From NCBI RefSeq assembly GCF_016808095.1, contig NC_068977.1, positions 11,964,479-12,028,478 on the forward strand: a stretch of DNA of 64,000 bases, given 5' to 3'. Source of the DNA: Vigna angularis. Lineage: Eukaryota; Streptophyta; Magnoliopsida; Fabales; Fabaceae. Positions within the stretch are counted from its first letter, which is position 1. Each line of letters starts with the position of its first letter. This document shows, one piece after another, positions 1-11,020 of this stretch. The notes beneath the pieces are model-generated. The model was not told the origin of the DNA. It saw nothing but the letters and a program-made list of their open reading frames with translations, and searched no databases. Both the position numbers and the translations under genes were made by a program.

Positions 1-82
1 AGATATTTTTGAACATAATTCAATTCATTAAGACCTTCTTGAAAAACAAATCTGACTTGACTCTTAGAGTGTCTTCTGCAGC
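1..82 (+). repeat. 3' tail of an LTR-derived block (copy 1, cut by window edge)
   Basis: These bases match 17283-17364 and, with some divergence, 41977-42060. In the fuller copies the sequence carries a TATA box followed by a short leader ending in a 'gagtgtctt' motif, which resembles the R/U5 end of a plant LTR. Only the tail is visible here. The rest of the block lies upstream of the window. Confidence 0.6.
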
Positions 83-154
83 ATAACCAAAACACGTATT
101 AATCTGTTGAGGATTTCATTTAAGAAAAGAATATTTCTCAAAAATTGAATTACT

Positions 155-206
155 ATGAAGATCATATTCTCACTTTTCATGATTATACTTCTTTCTATTG
201 GAATTG
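155..206 (+). CDS. Possible signal-peptide first exon of a small secreted protein (partial)
   Basis: Reading from the ATG at 155 gives MKIIFSLFMIILLSIGIG. This is a lysine followed by a strongly hydrophobic stretch, directly followed by a good splice donor (G|GTACGT). A signal-peptide exon interrupted at this point is the usual design of plant defensin-like and other cysteine-rich peptide genes. I found no second exon: after each acceptor-like 'aacag' downstream (near 490, 560 and 604) an early stop follows, and the Ty3/Gypsy element begins at 647. It may be a gene fragment whose mature-peptide exon was lost, or a chance hydrophobic ORF. An LTR-derived block with a TATA box lies upstream and could drive transcription. 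The identical exon is at 17437-17488. Confidence 0.33.
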
Positions 207-646
207 GTACGTATAGAGTTTTTTTTTTCATCTGTTTCTGTTATCATCTTTTACTTTCTTTTTCGGAAAACAACTCTATATTTCAAGTAGTTAATGGATG
301 ATAGTACAAATATTAAACCTACATCACTAAAAGCAATGGGCTAATTTTTTGGATTCAAATTGCACTTTCTGACAATAAAAAAATTTATATTTAGCAATTA
401 AAATAATTGACAGAAATATAGCTATCAAAAATATGTTTTTAATGATTTATAAATAATCGCTGATATTTTTGTTAAAATAAATAAACAGGAATTGACAGTT
501 AACGTTATTAGTTATAACAATATACATTGGGTAGTTATTAAATGTATGCTTTATTAACAGGTTGAAGCATCGGAAATATTCATATAATTCGTTATTAACA
601 GGTTGAACCATCGCAAATATTCATATAACTCACAAATCAAGTTGAG
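207..646. other. AT-rich spacer with a short direct repeat
   Basis: No coding potential was seen. Two direct copies of about 40 bp occur at about 551-592 and 596-633. Each starts with 'attaacaggttgaa' and ends in 'aaatattcatataa'. They resemble a duplicated splice-acceptor segment. The spacer is repeated at 17489-17928. Confidence 0.5.
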
Positions 647-974
647 TGTTATGCAAGGTCCTTTGGATGAGGGTGCTAGACCCAAAAGATTGGTGAAAAG
701 ACCACTTGGGCGGTCTAATTTCATTCATCACTAATATATCCCATTTTAATTGTTTTTGTTGGTGCCGGATGTTCTAGAAGAAGTTAGTTATGGTTTTTGT
801 TATTATGTTATTTGGCCTGTGTGCCACCTATCCTAGGAAAATCTTTGGAGTAACTATTTTAATTGTTGTATTGTGCTTTGCAAAGGGCAGAAAAATATAT
901 TTCTTTCTCTTCTCTTAATTTTCTTAGGAGGTACCTGACCTCGAATTCAGGGTTCTCTATTTCATCTTATAACA
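647..974 (+). repeat. 5' LTR of Ty3/Gypsy element (copy 1)
   Basis: 328 bp, starting tgttatgcaagg and ending cttataaca. It matches 5331-5658 along its full length with about 21 substitutions. The sequence right after it (tttggtgctctcgtt) is in the primer-binding-site position but is not the usual initiator-Met form. Confidence 0.9.
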
Positions 975-996
975 TTTGGTGCTCTCGTTCTCTTCC

Positions 997-3900
997 ATGG
1001 CAGACAACACGCGCCTTAAAACCCTTTTCGATAAGCTTGATGAAATGCTCTCACAGATGTCAATCTTTTCCACCCAAATGACCGATATGCACACTCGTTA
1101 TTTTCACTTGGAATCCCCTTCATCCCCTCCCCCATTCCATTCCATTGAAAACACACCTTCACAACGTCATTTCTTGAAACTGGATGTACCCCGTTTTGAC
1201 AGTACTGATCCTGTTGGCTGGATTTTTAAGATCACCCAATTTTTTCACTATCATAACACACCTGAAGAGGAACGTATCACTGTTGCATCTTTCTATCTTG
1301 ATGGGGCAGCTTTGGCATGGTTTCAATGGATGTACCGTAACGGCCAAATTCTTTCCTAGACTCATTTGCTGCAAGCTCTCAAGGCCAGATTTGCTCCCAC
1401 CGCATTTGAAGATCCAAGGGGTAAGCTCTTTAAGCTTTCTCAGACATCCTCTGTTTCTGCTTACCTCAATGAATTTGAGGCCATGGAAAATCGCGTGACT
1501 GGGTTGTCACCGCCTTTCCTATTGAGGTGTTTCCTCTCCGGCCTCAAGTCGGAAATCCACCGTGAGGTTGTGGCTCAACAACCATAGACGTTGTCACTAG
1601 CAGTGGGTTTGGCTCGGTTGCAGGAAGAGAAATTATGGGATCTTTCTAGGGTTCAACGTGTTAAACCACTCTCATCCTGGCCATCTTCATCTCCTACGCA
1701 CATTGTTCTCACCCTTATACAGCAACCACCACCGAAACCTCTTCCTCCCATATTGCCTTCTCCATCTCCAAAAACTCGTTATCATCAGTTAACGGACACA
1801 GAGATGGTGGAGCGTCGTGAGAAGGGGCTTTGCTTTAATTGTGATCAGAAATACTCACGATCTCATCGATGCCTAGCTCGATTCCTTCTTCTTATTGTTG
1901 AAGAGGATGATTTCGCGGGTGGGTTGGCCTCAGATCCAACGAGTTTTAATCCTGAACCGCGAATGGATGAACAACCGATATAACCCATGGATTTATTGGA
2001 CTTACCAGCTCAAATTAGTTTACACGATTTGTCTGGCGCCGGAGCCCGAGAAACCCTCCGTCTCACAGGTCATATTGGCCAGAACCCGATCCGTGTGTTG
2101 GTAGATGGGGGTAGCACCCATAATTTCATTCAAAAGGAAGTGGCAATTCGTTTGGGCCTGGCCCAATCCCCCACCATATTTCTCAGAGTACTAGTTGGGA
2201 GTGGCGAAGAGTTGGCCTATACTACATTGTGTTCTACAGTAGAGTTGTTAATTCAGGGGCATTCTTTTCACATCGATTTGTATGTGCTGGATATAGGGGG
2301 ATCTGTTGTAGTCCTTTGGGCCCAATGGTTAAAGCAATTAGGGCCCATATTAATGGATTATCAAGCACTCACTATGAAATTTGTTTTTAATCAATCTATC
2401 ATAGAACTTATATGAGATTTTGGGCCACAACCCACTTCCATTTCCTTGCATCAGCTTAGATGTGTTGCTCATTTAGATCCAACGGCCCAACTTTTCTCTT
2501 TAGTCGTTCGGCCAGCTTCTACACACTACTCTCTTCTTGCCCATTCTGATCCCATGGTACAACAATTACTCACTTCATTCTCCTCCTTATTTTCTGAGCC
2601 AACATCTCTGCCCCCATCACGTGGAACTTATCATGCCATTCCCATTTTCCCTAATTATCATCCTGTCAATGTCCGACCTTACAAGTATCCTCACTCTCAA
2701 AAATTGGAAATAGAAAAGAAGGTTTCCAAAATGCTTGCATCAGGGTGGATACAACCAAGTTCAAGTCTGTTATCTTCCCCAGTTCTACTCTTGAAAAAGA
2801 AGGACGACTCGTGGCGGATGTGCATGGATTATCGCGCCTTGAATGCCATCACCGTCAAGGACCGATTCCCACTTCCCACTGTCGATGAGTTGTTGGATGA
2901 GCTGGGATCTACACGCTGTTTTTTGAAATTAGATCTCACCTCCAGGTTCCATCAAATTCAACTCCAACCCACTGATGTCCACAAACTAGCTTTTTGAGCA
3001 CACGACGATCATTATGAGTATTGTGTAATGTCCTTCGGCTCTTGCAACGCTCTAACAACATTCCAATATACTATGAACGACATCTTCTGGCCCTTGTTAC
3101 GCAAGACTGTTATTGTATTTTTTGACGATATCTTGGTCTTCAGCACTGATTTTGCCCCGCATTTGTCACATCTTCATCAGGTATTTGAGATACTTGAACG
3201 TAATCAGTTCTATTTGCAACCTTTGAAGTGTTCCTTTTTCCAATCAGAGATCGCCTATTTGGGGTACATTGTAGCTGAAGGGGGTGTGTCTCCAAACCCT
3301 GCAAAAATCTGAGTTATGGTTCAATGGCCAACTTGGGTTTTATCGCAAGTTCGTACATGGTTATGCGGCAATTGCCCAACCTTTGACAGACCTTCTTAAG
3401 AAAGGGAATTTCACATGGTCTTCCACAACTCAACAAGCATTTGATACATTGAAATCCGCTATGACTAGTACTATTGTTTTGTCATTGTCTGATTTCTCTA
3501 AAACATTCTATGTGCAAACTGATGCCTCTGGATTGGCGATGGATGCAGTATTAACTCAAGACAATCATCTGATTGCCTATTTCAGTAAAGTGTTCTACCC
3601 TTGTTTATTCAAGTCCTCTGCTTATGTTCGGGAGCTTCATGCCATTACGAGTGCAGTGAAACAGTGGCGTCAATACTTGTTGGGCCATTTCTTTATCATC
3701 CAGACTTATCAGAGGAGCTTGAAAGAGATATTGACTCAGGTTATTCATACCCCAGAACAACAAAATTATCTTGTTAAGTTACTCGGTTATGATTATGAAA
3801 TTCAGTACATACTGGTGAAGCTGAACATAGTGACAGATGCCCTTTCACGATCTGATTGCCTTACTCAAGGTGAGATGCACATGCTCACTATCCCTCAATT

Positions 3901-5229
3901 TGTGTTTATGCATGATTTAAAAGAATCACAGTTACTTGACCCAGATTGCATCCTCATGAGGGATAAATATCTCTCGGATCCTTCTTCGTAAAATCATTTC
4001 AATTGAAATGGTGAATTGCTTATTTATCGTGGAAAAATTTGGCTCAGCGACAAGTCCAAATTCATTTCTTTGTTGTTAAGAGAGTTCCATGAAACACCTA
4101 TTGGAGGCCATGCTGGGTCAGCAAAACTCTGAAATGGCTGAATGCAAATTTTTATTAGGAGTCTATGGCTCAGGACGTTAAGTCATTTGTATCTTAGTGC
4201 AATGTTTATCAACAAACTAAGTATAGTACTAAGCGTCCCGGAGGTCTTCTACATTTGTTACCCCTCCCGACGGGTGTTTGGGAAGACATTTCTCTAGATT
4301 TTGTAACTGGTCTCCCTCCTTCTAATGGTTACACTGTGTTATTGGTGGTAGTGGATCGCTTATCAAAGGATGTCCATTTGGGCACTGTACATTCAGGCTT
4401 CAAAGCTTATAAGGTAGTAGAGTTGTTTGTCAATTTCGTTTGCAAACACCACAGGATGCCAAAGAGTATCGTTTCGGATAGAGATCCGGTTTTCATTAGC
4501 CGTTTTTGGTCTGATTTGTTCAAGTTCAATGGCACCTCTTACCATCCTCAAACGGATGCACAAACCGAAGTCATGAATCGTACCATTGAGCAATACGTAA
4601 GAGCTTTCGTCCACAACAAACCTAATAATTGGTTCAAATACCTTCCTTGGGCAGAATACCACTATAATACTTCAATCCATTTTGGGCCTAGCTTGACTCC
4701 ATTTGAAGTGGTTTATGGCAAGCCACCTCCCTCTATACCAGCGTACATTGAAGGCACTTCTTCTAATGCAGGTTGCGACTAGGTGTTTACATCCCGTGAG
4801 GAGATTTTTTCACTCCTCAAAGCCAATTTGGTGAAGGCAAAAATCAAAATGAAGAAGCTTGCAGATTCGAAGCACAGGGATTTAAAATTTGAGGTTGGGA
4901 CATGGGTTTATTTGAAACTTCAGCCATACAAACAAGTTTCAGTTTCTGAACACAAGTATCATAAACTAGCCAAGCGCTTCTATGGCCCTTATAAAGTGCT
5001 TGAACGTATTGGACTAGTCGCATATAAGATTGAGCTTCCGCCACAATCCAAGATACACAATGTATTTCACTGTTCTATGTTGAAGCGTCATGAAGGACCC
5101 TTTCCTCCAAGTATTGATCATCTTCCTCCTGAATCTGTGGAGAACAGCCCTCTTGTAACTTCATTGGCTGTTTTGGATTTTAAGACAGATCCTGTGGATG
5201 GTGTTCCCACTCTTTTTGCCTTGGTTTAG
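997..5229 (+). pseudogene. gag-pol polyprotein remnant of the Ty3/Gypsy element (copy 1)
   Basis: Translation starts at the ATG at 997. The gag part covers 997 to about 1980. It has a retrotransposon capsid region and a zinc-knuckle-like CFNCDQ...HRC motif near 1832-1873. The protease motif VDGGSTHNF is near 2100. The reverse transcriptase spans about 2590-3310, with the CMDYRALNAI segment and the active-site box FFDDILVFS near 3120. The RNase H domain (about 3420-3850) shows the TDASG motif. The integrase catalytic core is at about 4255-4740, and a C-terminal chromatin-binding-like segment runs to 5229. In-frame stops occur at about 1357, 1585, 1981, 2413, 2995 and 4780, with a frame change near 3300 and further damage between 3990 and 4255, so it cannot encode a working polyprotein. 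Confidence 0.92.
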
Positions 5230-5330
5230 TGGAACAGGTTGTCTCCAAATGACACGTCGTGGGAAAAATGGCAGGAACTCAAATCATTGTATGACCTTGA
5301 GGACAAGGTCCTTGCTTGAGGGGGTGGTAT

Positions 5331-5658
5331 TGTTATGCAAGGTCCTTCGGATGAGGGTGCTAGACCCAAAAGATTTGTGAAAAGACCAGCTGGGCGGTCT
5401 GATTTCATTCATCACTAATATATCCCATTTTAATTGTTTCTGTTGGTGCCGGATGTTCTAGAAGAAGTTAGTTATGGTTTTTGTAATTGTGTTATTTGAC
5501 CTATATGCCACCTATCCTAGGGGAATCTTTGGAGTAACTATTTTAATTGTTGTATTGTGCTTTGGAAAGGGTAGAAAAATATATTTCATTCTCTTCTCTT
5601 AATTTTCTTAAGAGGTACCTGACCCCGAATTCAGGGATCCCTGTTTCATCTTATAACA
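5331..5658 (+). repeat. 3' LTR of Ty3/Gypsy element (copy 1)
   Basis: 328-bp direct repeat of 647-974. It is preceded by a purine tract. Its outer edge abuts the antisense gag fragment of a different element. Confidence 0.9.
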
Positions 5659-5659
5659 T

Positions 5660-6384
5660 TGGTTCTGGTTTGGGCTGTGTAGACCTGACATAAGGTTTCT
5701 TCTCTTGTTGCTTTTTGAATAAACTGCTCTTCGGGGCTCGCATAACTCGACTAGGATCACTTTCTAGTAGCTCTATCATCTTTGCCTTCTCAACTAGGGC
5801 TGGGAACTCCTTAATCTCCAAAGGCACAATCATCTTCATTAATTCGTGTCTCAACCCTCGCTCGAATCTCCGACATCTCCACTCTTCAGACATATTATGT
5901 GCGTAGAAACGGGCCAAGTACTCGAATCTATTAACATAAGCTTGTACTGTCATTTCCTTTTGCTGTAGAGTCAAAAATTCAGTCTCCCTTTCAATACTGG
6001 CACTGTTTGGAAAATACTTTTCCAAAAACTTGGTCTTAAAACTATTCCAAGAGATGGCTTCGCCACGAGCTCTCGTCAGTTGTTGCATTCCATCCCACCA
6101 ATACTCTGCCTCATCTTCTAGGAGGAAAGATGCATATGCAAGCTTCTACTCCTCTAAGCAAGCCATCACTCGGAAAATCTTCTCATTTCCTATTAAGCTT
6201 TGTCTAGAGTGGCCTTTCCATTGAATTTCGGGGAATCATGTCTCAAGAAGTCATTTAAACCAGAATGATTCCTTGGCGCTTCAGCGACATGTTGTCGTTC
6301 CATCGCATTGAACATTCGGTCGACAGCTTGTGAAAACACATCAGCCTGAGGTGTTTGACTATGGTCGCTAGTTCGGTGTGCCAT
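5660..6384 (-). pseudogene. gag fragment, first 961-bp unit (copy 1)
   Basis: The minus-strand start is the ATG at 6384 (MAHRTSDHSQTPQ). The N-terminal part is followed, after internal stops, by a Retrotrans_gag capsid region (5651-6088) with the hallmarks WNSFKTKFLEKYFP and VQAYVNRFEYLARFY. The 3' part, including zinc knuckle and pol, is missing because the segment ends at the LTR of the other Gypsy element at 5658. Confidence 0.85.
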
Positions 6385-6524
6385 GTTCTTATAAACAAAA
6401 CAAAAACACGTAACAGAATCACTAAAAACATTTACAAACAACTATTACAAATGTAGAGGTGCACAGTCAAAACTAGACGAGATCACTTTCCCAAGGCCCA
6501 AAGATGTTCGAAAACATAAGCTCT

Positions 6525-6735
6525 GATACAAAAAATGTAACATCTTTTTCTTTAACGTCACAAGTCAATAATAGGTCATCTTGCTCTAAGCGGAAATCTT
6601 AAAAGAACATTCCTATAAATTTTAGACTGAGGAAAATAAATCTCAGTCCATTACATCCAAATAAAAAGCATTTATTACAAACTTGTAACATTCAACTCAA
6701 TAATTCAAATAAACAGAAAATGTTTGAAGTAAACT
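6525..6735 (-). repeat. PBS plus truncated LTR of the antisense Gypsy element, first unit
   Basis: 'agctctgatac' near 6521-6531 is the reverse complement of an initiator-Met-tRNA type primer-binding site (GTATCAGAGC). It is followed from 6537 by tgtaacatc, the end of an LTR read on the minus strand. The LTR runs about 200 bp and then joins gag of the next unit. The second unit has the same layout at about 7486-7696. Confidence 0.7.
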
Positions 6736-7345
6736 ATCGTCTTTGCCTTCTCAACTAGGGCTGGGAACTCCGTAATCTCCAAAGGCACAATCATCTTCAT
6801 TAATTCGTGTCTCAACCCTCGCTCGAATCTCCGACATCTCCACTCTTCAGACATATTATGTGCGTAGAAACGGGCCAAGTACTCGAATCTATTAACATAA
6901 GCTTGTACTGTCATTTCCTTTTGTTGTAGAGTCAAAAATTCAGTCTCCCTTTCAATCCTGGCACTGTTTGGAAAATACTTTTCCAAAAACCTGGTCTTAA
7001 AACTATTCCAAGAGATGGCTTCGCCACGAGCTCCCGTCAGTTGTTGCATTCCATCCCACCAATACTCAGCCTCATCTTCTAGGAGGAAAGATGCATATGC
7101 AAGCTTCTACTCCTCTGAGCAAGCCATCACTCGGGAAATCTTCTCATTTCCTATTCAGCTTTGTCTAGAGTGGCCTTTCCATTGAATTTCGGGGAATCAT
7201 GTCTCAAGAAGTCATTTAAACCAGAATGATTCCTTGGCGCTTCAGCGACATGTTGTCGTTCCATCACATTGAACATTCGGTCGACAACTTGAGAAAACAC
7301 ATCAGCCTAAGGTGTTTGACTTTGGTCACTAGTCTGGTGTGCCAT
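6736..7345 (-). pseudogene. gag fragment, second 961-bp unit (copy 1)
   Basis: A copy of the gag region of the first unit shifted by 961 bp, with its ATG at 7345. The capsid segment reads almost identically (for example TRFLEKYFPNSARIERE). The C-terminal end is cut where LTR sequence is fused on, so the reading frame runs into LTR sequence. Confidence 0.8.
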
Positions 7346-7786
7346 GTTCTTATAAACAAAACAAAAACACTTAATAGAATCACTAAAAACATTTACAAAC
7401 AACTATTACAAATGTAGAGGTGCATAGTCAAAACTAGACGAGATCACTTTCCCAAGGCCCAAAGATGTTCGAAAACATAAGCTCTGATACAAAAAATGTA
7501 ACATCTTTTTCTTTAACGTCACAAGTCAATAATAGGTCATCTTGCTCTAAGCGGAAATCTTAAAAGAACATTCCTATAAATTTTAGACTGAGGAAAATAA
7601 ATCTCAGTCCATTACATCCAAATAAAAAGCATTTATTACAAACTTGTAACATTCAACTCAATAATTCAAATAAACAGAAAATGTTTGAAGTAAACTACCG
7701 TCTTTGCCTTCTCAACTAGGGCCGGGAACTCCTTAATCTCTAAAGGCACAATCATCTCCATTAATTCGTGTCTCAACCCTCGCTCG

Positions 7787-8943
7787 AAAATGTAACGCCT
7801 ACAATAGGAGCCATAAGGGTAAGGGTAGAGCAAGAAACAACAAGTGCTTTAGCATCTAAGAGTGATCGAGAGAGTAAGGGCGTGAGTTGAGCGTGGGAGA
7901 GCGAAACAAGCTTGACGAAAGGGGAAGAAGATGAATTCAATAAGGAAGGAATGACCAAGGTATGGGGAGTTAATTTGTATTTGATTGTTTAAGTGTTTGG
8001 TAATCTGGAAAATTCTGGGTTTTCTTCTAGGCTATTGATTTGTAAATACTGTGTGGTTTTGGTTCGGATACAATATATGTGAAATTGGTAGAATGTGGTG
8101 GCTGGGATTTAATTGTCGCATATGTTGAAATTCGTATTTGGTGACTTAAGTTGTTTTCAGGTAGCATCGTGTGTGTGAAATTAGATTCTGAAAAGTAATA
8201 TTGGTATGTTTTGGTTGACTGTTTAAATCTGTAAGTGCTGGAAATTTACATTTAATATTGTTTTGGGTTTCGATCGGAGTTAATCAAGCATTTACTGGTC
8301 TATGGATGGTTGTTTTGTAGTTATAGTTATTTTGTATGCCTTTAAAGTTGAATTAAAATGTATTTCAAATAGTGCTTGTTGAATATGACTATTTGGATGT
8401 ATTAACATTCTGAAAACCTTGGTTTAATTCTGATTAGATATTAAATTGATAATGATGTTGTGAAACCTTTAATGAGTTTATCTTTGGATTTGTGTTCGTG
8501 AACTTTGTAATAGTTGGAATATATCATGTAGGTTCAGTTTGTAGAAAGTAATGCTTAAATATTATAAAGTTCTTTAATTAATTATGATTAGAAACTAGTC
8601 TAGTCAATTGAAATATTTTTGAACTATCTAGGCTTGAATTGTAATTAAGCATTATATTTGTGAAAGTGGGAATTATGTATTCTGAATGTGTGTCACTTTG
8701 TTTTAATCCATACGTTCGACTAATAAGATTGTACTAGGAATAAGAATCGATGTATTGTAGAATAGCTAATTGATTATGAATTCAAAGTGAATTGATGGTA
8801 TCCTTTATAGTATCATAATAGTGATGGTTTTTGCTATAAAATAACTTATCCAAGTAATTAATAGCACCGGAAGTAATTGAGTACATATCTTAGTATCTTA
8901 ATTTTGGTATGGGTAGTTAGATTGCTTGTTTGGATCTTGGTGT

Positions 8944-9029
<86 letters not shown>

Positions 9030-9297
9030 TGTGTGTGTGTGTGTGTGAATGTTGTTAGATGTTTAAGTTTAGGTTTTGATGTTTAACTCTAATCGATCTA
9101 ATGTTTGATACTGTGAATGTTGTTAGATGTAATTGATTACTAACACTGTTTGTTTTTTTTTTGTTTTGCTTGACAAGAATTGTTTGATTCTATATGATGT
9201 GTTGTTTCTCTTAAAAAACCAGTTGCCACTAAATTGGATGTTTTATATGTATTCGAAATCTTCACTGTCTAGAATCAGTTGTTTTGAGTTTGGGAAA
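7787..9297. other. Left part of the outer (CACTA-type) element, non-coding (copy 1)
   Basis: Apart from a purine-rich 170-bp stretch (7792-7960), this is AT/T-rich DNA without convincing ORFs. Segment 8259-8388 is a diverged direct copy of 15681-15812 on the other side of the inserted CACTA element. Both contain 'ggttgttttgtagttatag'. So 7787-9297 and 14838-16425 probably belong to one older element. Its left boundary is not clear. Confidence 0.45.
8946..9048. repeat. (GT)n microsatellite (copy 1)
   Basis: A long GT dinucleotide tract with one interruption (gtat). The tract in copy 2 (26227-26303) is 26 bp shorter. Confidence 0.97.
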
Positions 9298-9480
9298 CAC
9301 TACAGGAAAAACAATTATTACCGGCGGAGTATTACCGAAGGCCTTTTGGCCTTCGGTAAATGTAGTTTACCGAAGGCTTTTCCGAAGGCTTATGTAGTAA
9401 GACTTTACCGAAGGATAATGGCCGTTTGTAATGGACACGAGTCATTACCGAAGGCAAACGACCGTCGGTAAGTGGATGGT

Positions 9481-10020
9481 GTATATGAAATTAGAAAGTG
9501 AGATATTTCCCTCCCCTCATTTCGCGAAAACTCCTTCTTCCCCAATATTCAGATTCTCTACCCTAACTCCCTTTACGAACTCACTTTGTGGCTTGTGCAG
9601 ACTGCTTCCCGCCCTAACCACAATTGGGATACGCTTCTTCCCCACTCCTCCATTATAGGTGAAGTCTCCCATTCTCCCATCTCATTTTCTTTTCCTGTTA
9701 CTCTTTTCGATTACGCGTCAGTGGTGGAACCTTTTTTCTTGTAGCGGTTTTGCAGTGTCCTAAGCTGAGGAAGGTGGTGGGTGGTTGAGTTGAAGGCTAC
9801 CATTGTCGCAAGGAAATTGTAGGTGGGGTTCTTGGTGGGTGACGACGGGGTTCTGGTTGCATGACGACGGGGTTCTAGGTCCGTGACGACGACTAACATT
9901 GTCGCGAGGGAGGATATTCGACGAGGCGGCGTAGACGAGGCGGCGTAACCAGGGGAGTGTCGCTGCGTGACAAGGTCTTCCACTACCGCTTTAGAGGCTA
10001 TTGAAGGGGCTACCGTCGAG
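9481..10020 (+). other. GC-richer 5' segment of the CACTA element (copy 1)
   Basis: The region is less AT-rich than its surroundings and contains short direct repeats of 'gacgacggggttct' near 9842-9890. It ends in a good donor (gag|gtaagt) near 10020. It could be a non-coding leader exon of the transposon's own transcript. No protein similarity was recognised. From 10021 to about 10860 I see only AT-rich filler. Confidence 0.35.
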
Positions 10021-10873
10021 GTAAGTTGTCATTTTGATTGATGAACTATAAAAGCAAAGAAGAATTTGTTCTAACTTTGTTCAATGTATGCTCTTAATTA
10101 GTTTGTGCAATATGATTTGTTATAGAACATGTCATTATTGTTTTGTGCAATGATGGTGTTGACTGTGTTTTGTTTCTTTTCTTTTCATTTGCGTTAGAAT
10201 AGAAGATGTTTTGTTCGGTTGATTTTAACAATTGATATAGTGGATTGTTCTATTTTGGGTGGCAATGATGTTATAAGAGTTGTGTTCTGTTATGAAATTT
10301 ACTCAGTTGTCTTGTTGAGTTATAACAATGCTCAACCCTGTCATATATTTTCCTTTAATGATGAGATTTTAAACTATAAATGGTTGTTACCACCAGATGC
10401 ATGCTTAATATTTAATCTTGTTGTAATCAACTATCTATTAACAAGCACACACTCCTCCCTGTAGATAACACTATTTGGCACATTATGAGAGGTAATCAAA
10501 GGTTTGGCAAGTGATTAAATGAACAAAAACTAGAAAAAAGCCTTAGGGTGTTTTTGGGAGATGAAAGATACAATTTTTCTAAGTGAATTGTATAGGGGTT
10601 GATGTGAAAGTGATTAGATTAGAGAAGCAACAGTCCAACACTGATACTTTGAGGGGTCAGTTTCGTATTCACCTTTTTTGGTTTTTAGGTTTCGTCAATT
10701 ATATGGGTCCATAAGAAGCAGGAATTGATTGTGATTTAACTCCAATACATCACATTGAGGTGATAACGTGTTGATTCTCATATCTGAACTCGTGTCTTTG
10801 GTTCAACACATAAATATAAAATACCACAAGCATTAGGAAGGAACATACTAATGACAGGTTTAAGCACTTAATT

Positions 10874-11020
10874 AATGTGTTCCTCCATGAACTTAATTAA
10901 TTTTTTCCTCAATTCCAAAACCTTTTGACTAGGAACAAACTTCCCATGATTTGAGCGGCCTTGTACATCATTCCCATTCACAAACTCTTTTGAATATTCT
11001 CGTACATTTGCATCTGATTG
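10874..11020 (-). pseudogene. Captured exon fragment resembling IBR3-type acyl-CoA dehydrogenase (copy 1)
   Basis: One minus-strand frame reads NGNDVQGRSNHGKFVPSQ and continues KVLELRKKLIKFMEEHI. From memory this closely resembles the linker between the phosphotransferase-like and acyl-CoA dehydrogenase domains of plant IBR3 (ACAD10/11-like), which acts in peroxisomal indole-3-butyric acid metabolism. The upstream part is out of frame (stop and frame shift near 10980). The fragment is about one exon long and lies inside the CACTA element, antisense to its transposase gene, so it looks captured. Recognition rests on a short segment. A database search would be decisive. Confidence 0.55.

Larger units (their letters stand above)
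647..5658 (+). mobile_element. Ty3/Gypsy LTR retrotransposon, decayed (copy 1)
   Basis: A 5012-bp element bounded by two direct 328-bp LTRs that begin tgttatgcaagg and end in tataaca. A polypurine tract (gagggggtgg, 5318-5327) lies just before the 3' LTR. The interior reads gag, protease, reverse transcriptase, RNase H and integrase in that order, which is the Ty3/Gypsy (Metaviridae) arrangement. It is broken by several in-frame stops and at least one frameshift. I counted about 21 differences between its two LTRs (roughly 6%), so the insertion is old. No matching 5-bp target duplication is visible (ttgag before, ttggt after), which suggests later rearrangement of a flank. A near-identical copy is at 17929-22940. 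Confidence 0.93.
5659..7786 (-). mobile_element. Antisense Ty3/Gypsy fragment amplified as 961-bp tandem repeats (copy 1)
   Basis: The minus strand carries LTR end, primer-binding site, leader and gag of a second Gypsy family. The block from about 5775 repeats at 6736 and again, partially, at 7697-7786: the marker 'tttgccttctcaactagg' lies at 5781, 6742 and 7703, a period of 961 bp. Each unit runs gag, leader, PBS, then about 200 bp of LTR, and the LTR is fused directly back into gag at 'gtaaacta/tcgtc'. About 2.1 units are present. Identity between units is high. The same array is at 22941-25068. Confidence 0.85.

Noticed and set aside
647..5658. Active retrotransposon
   Set aside because: The LTRs differ by about 6%, and several in-frame stops and a frameshift are shared by both copies.
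8877..9086. ORF rich in Cys-Val repeats
   Set aside because: It is a translation of the (GT)n microsatellite, with no signal of a gene.
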